Position numbers and translations under genes: made by a program
Assembly (NCBI GenBank): GCA_017460515.1
Contig: JAFUAY010000006.1
Span: forward strand, 1 to 42,991
Source of the DNA: Prevotella sp.
GTDB taxonomy: Bacteria > Bacteroidota > Bacteroidia > Bacteroidales > Bacteroidaceae
Length of the DNA: 42,991 bases
Reading direction: 5' to 3'
Notes under the pieces: generated by a model
Databases searched by the model: none
What the model saw: the letters and a program-made list of their open reading frames with translations, nothing else
What the model was told of the DNA's origin: nothing
Shown here: positions 41,898 to 42,991 of the stretch, piece after piece
Layout of the letters: every line of letters begins with the position of its first letter
Numbering within the stretch: position 1 is the first letter of the stretch

Positions 41898-42991
41898 TTA
41901 GAAGTCCATGTGGTCAAGTGAGTCACTGAAATCCTTCGGCTCACGATTAGCCTGTGGGTCACGATACTCATCACCGCCCTGCTCAGCATGAGGACGATGT
42001 TCAGGACGAGGACGACGCTCGCCACGATCCTGACGTTCACCACGCTCAGGACGAGGGCGACGCTCACCACGCTCAGGACGATCACGGCGCTCGCCACGTG
42101 CAGGACGCTCTACATAGCCCTCCGGCTTTGGAATCAGCACACGGTGAGACAGCTTGTACTTACCGGTCTTCTGGTCAATCTCCAGCAGCTTCACGGTAAT
42201 CTTGTCGCCTTCCTTGATACCGGCTTCCTCGACAGTCTCAAGGCGCTTCCAGTCAATCTCTGAGATATGGAGCAGTCCGTCCTTGCCAGGCATAATCTCA
42301 ACGAAGCAACCGTAAGGCATGATGCTGCGTACGGTTCCCTCATAGACCTCGCCTACCTCAGGAATAGCAACGATAGCACGAATCTTAGCCAAGGCTGCAT
42401 CAATGCTGGCCTTATCGGGAGCACTCACCTGTACCTTGCCTACGCCGTCAACCTCATCGATGGTAATGGTAGTATTGGTATCTTCCTGCATCTGCTGGAT
42501 AATCTTACCACCAGGGCCAATAACCGCACCGATGAACTCCTTCGGAATCTCGATCTGAACAATGCGGGGAACCTGTGGCATGAACTCAGCACGAGGCTCA
42601 GCAATGGTATCAGTCAGACAGTTCAGGATGTGCTCACGACCGGCCTTTGCCTGCATCAGCGCTTTCTCCAGAATATCGAACGACAGACCATCACACTTGA
42701 TATCCATCTGCGTAGCAGTCAGACCATCCTTCGTACCAGTGGTCTTGAAGTCCATATCACCCAGGTGGTCCTCATCACCGAGGATATCGCTCAGTACAGC
42801 ATACTTATCTTCTCCGGGGTTCTTGATCAGACCCATTGCGATACCCGAAACAGGCTTCTTCATGGGAACACCTGCGTCCATCAGGGCGAGAGTACCAGCA
42901 CAAACGGTATCCATTGAAGAATATCCGTTAGACTCCAGAATCTGAGACACCAGACGAACGGTGTAAGTGAAGTCTGCAGGAATCTGACCCT
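41898..42991 (-). CDS. pnp: Polynucleotide phosphorylase, C-terminal half (5' end outside the window)
   Basis: The frame runs in from the right edge, so the first part of the gene is missing and the ATG-like codons inside are not the start. PNPase degrades RNA phosphorolytically from the 3' end and can add tails. The visible part starts in the second RNase PH core ([59 protein letters not shown]). It continues with a KH domain ([20 protein letters not shown]) and an S1 domain ([29 protein letters not shown]). The protein ends in an Arg/Gly/Glu/Pro-rich tail (repeats of RPERGERR) not present in E. coli PNPase but usual in Bacteroidetes. That tail probably binds RNA or partners. Confidence 0.96.
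   Translation of the reverse strand, partial: GQIPADFTYTVRLVSQILESNGYSSMDTVCAGTLALMDAGVPMKKPVSGIAMGLIKNPGEDKYAVLSDILGDEDHLGDMDFKTTGTKDGLTATQMDIKCDGLSFDILEKALMQAKAGREHILNCLTDTIAEPRAEFMPQVPRIVQIEIPKEFIGAVIGPGGKIIQQMQEDTNTTITIDEVDGVGKVQVSAPDKASIDAALAKIRAIVAIPEVGEVYEGTVRSIMPYGCFVEIMPGKDGLLHISEIDWKRLETVEEAGIKEGDKITVKLLEIDQKTGKYKLSHRVLIPKPEGYVERPARGERRDRPERGERRPRPERGERQDRGERRPRPEHRPHAEQGGDEYRDPQANREPKDFSDSLDHMDF

Overview
This window is a chromosomal segment of a Bacteroidales bacterium, most likely Prevotella or a close relative (Segatella-like). The evidence is the SusC/SusD pairs, lipoprotein signals ending in TSC or SSC, promoters of the form TTTG-N19..21-TAnnTTTG, the absence of obvious Shine-Dalgarno sites, Prevotella-type C-terminal sorting domains, and Bacteroidetes-type NusA, IF-2 and PNPase. 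Apart from one small two-gene unit, every gene I can support lies on the minus strand, so the window reads best from right to left.

Right to left. (1) The 3' part of pnp (polynucleotide phosphorylase) with its terminator. (2) A 1224-residue secreted protein with a GH128/Asl1-like glycoside hydrolase domain, followed by a 22-bp tandem repeat array. (3) A 1325-residue secreted protein built from three copies of a binding module separated by helical linkers, with its own terminator. (4) A 17-kb run of surface lipoproteins and outer-membrane transporters in the order FAS1, SusC, SusD, FAS1, FAS1, SusC, SusD. The second SusC is interrupted by one in-frame amber codon. No carbohydrate-active enzyme, protease or regulator lies inside this run, and the leader before its first gene carries a 16-bp tandem repeat and no canonical promoter. 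(5) The housekeeping operon rimP-nusA-infB with a perfect promoter, followed by a TRL-family lipoprotein gene and a strong intrinsic terminator. (6) A membrane-anchored TPR regulator with a DNA-binding-like C-terminus, then a probable five-gene operon with its own promoter: a DUF3244-like secreted protein, a ricin/transglutaminase-like lipoprotein, a Wzy/WaaL-family O-antigen ligase with a TPR tail, a lipoprotein and a small secreted protein. (7) A plus-strand pair of overlapping small genes with a textbook promoter. (8) A promoterless Rhs tip carrying an HNH-type toxin domain, its probable zinc-ribbon immunity gene, and the start of an outer-membrane beta-barrel gene that runs off the left edge.

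Two blocks are the best candidates for undescribed biology. One is the FAS1/SusCD array, probably a surface binding and TonB-dependent uptake system of unknown substrate. The other is the TPR-regulator/DUF3244/transglutaminase/O-antigen-ligase operon, probably a regulated envelope modification or surface glycan/protein assembly system. Functions in both are inferred from domain content only. Starts were adjusted by hand where a signal peptide clearly begins at an internal methionine. No tRNA, rRNA, CRISPR or intact insertion sequence was seen.
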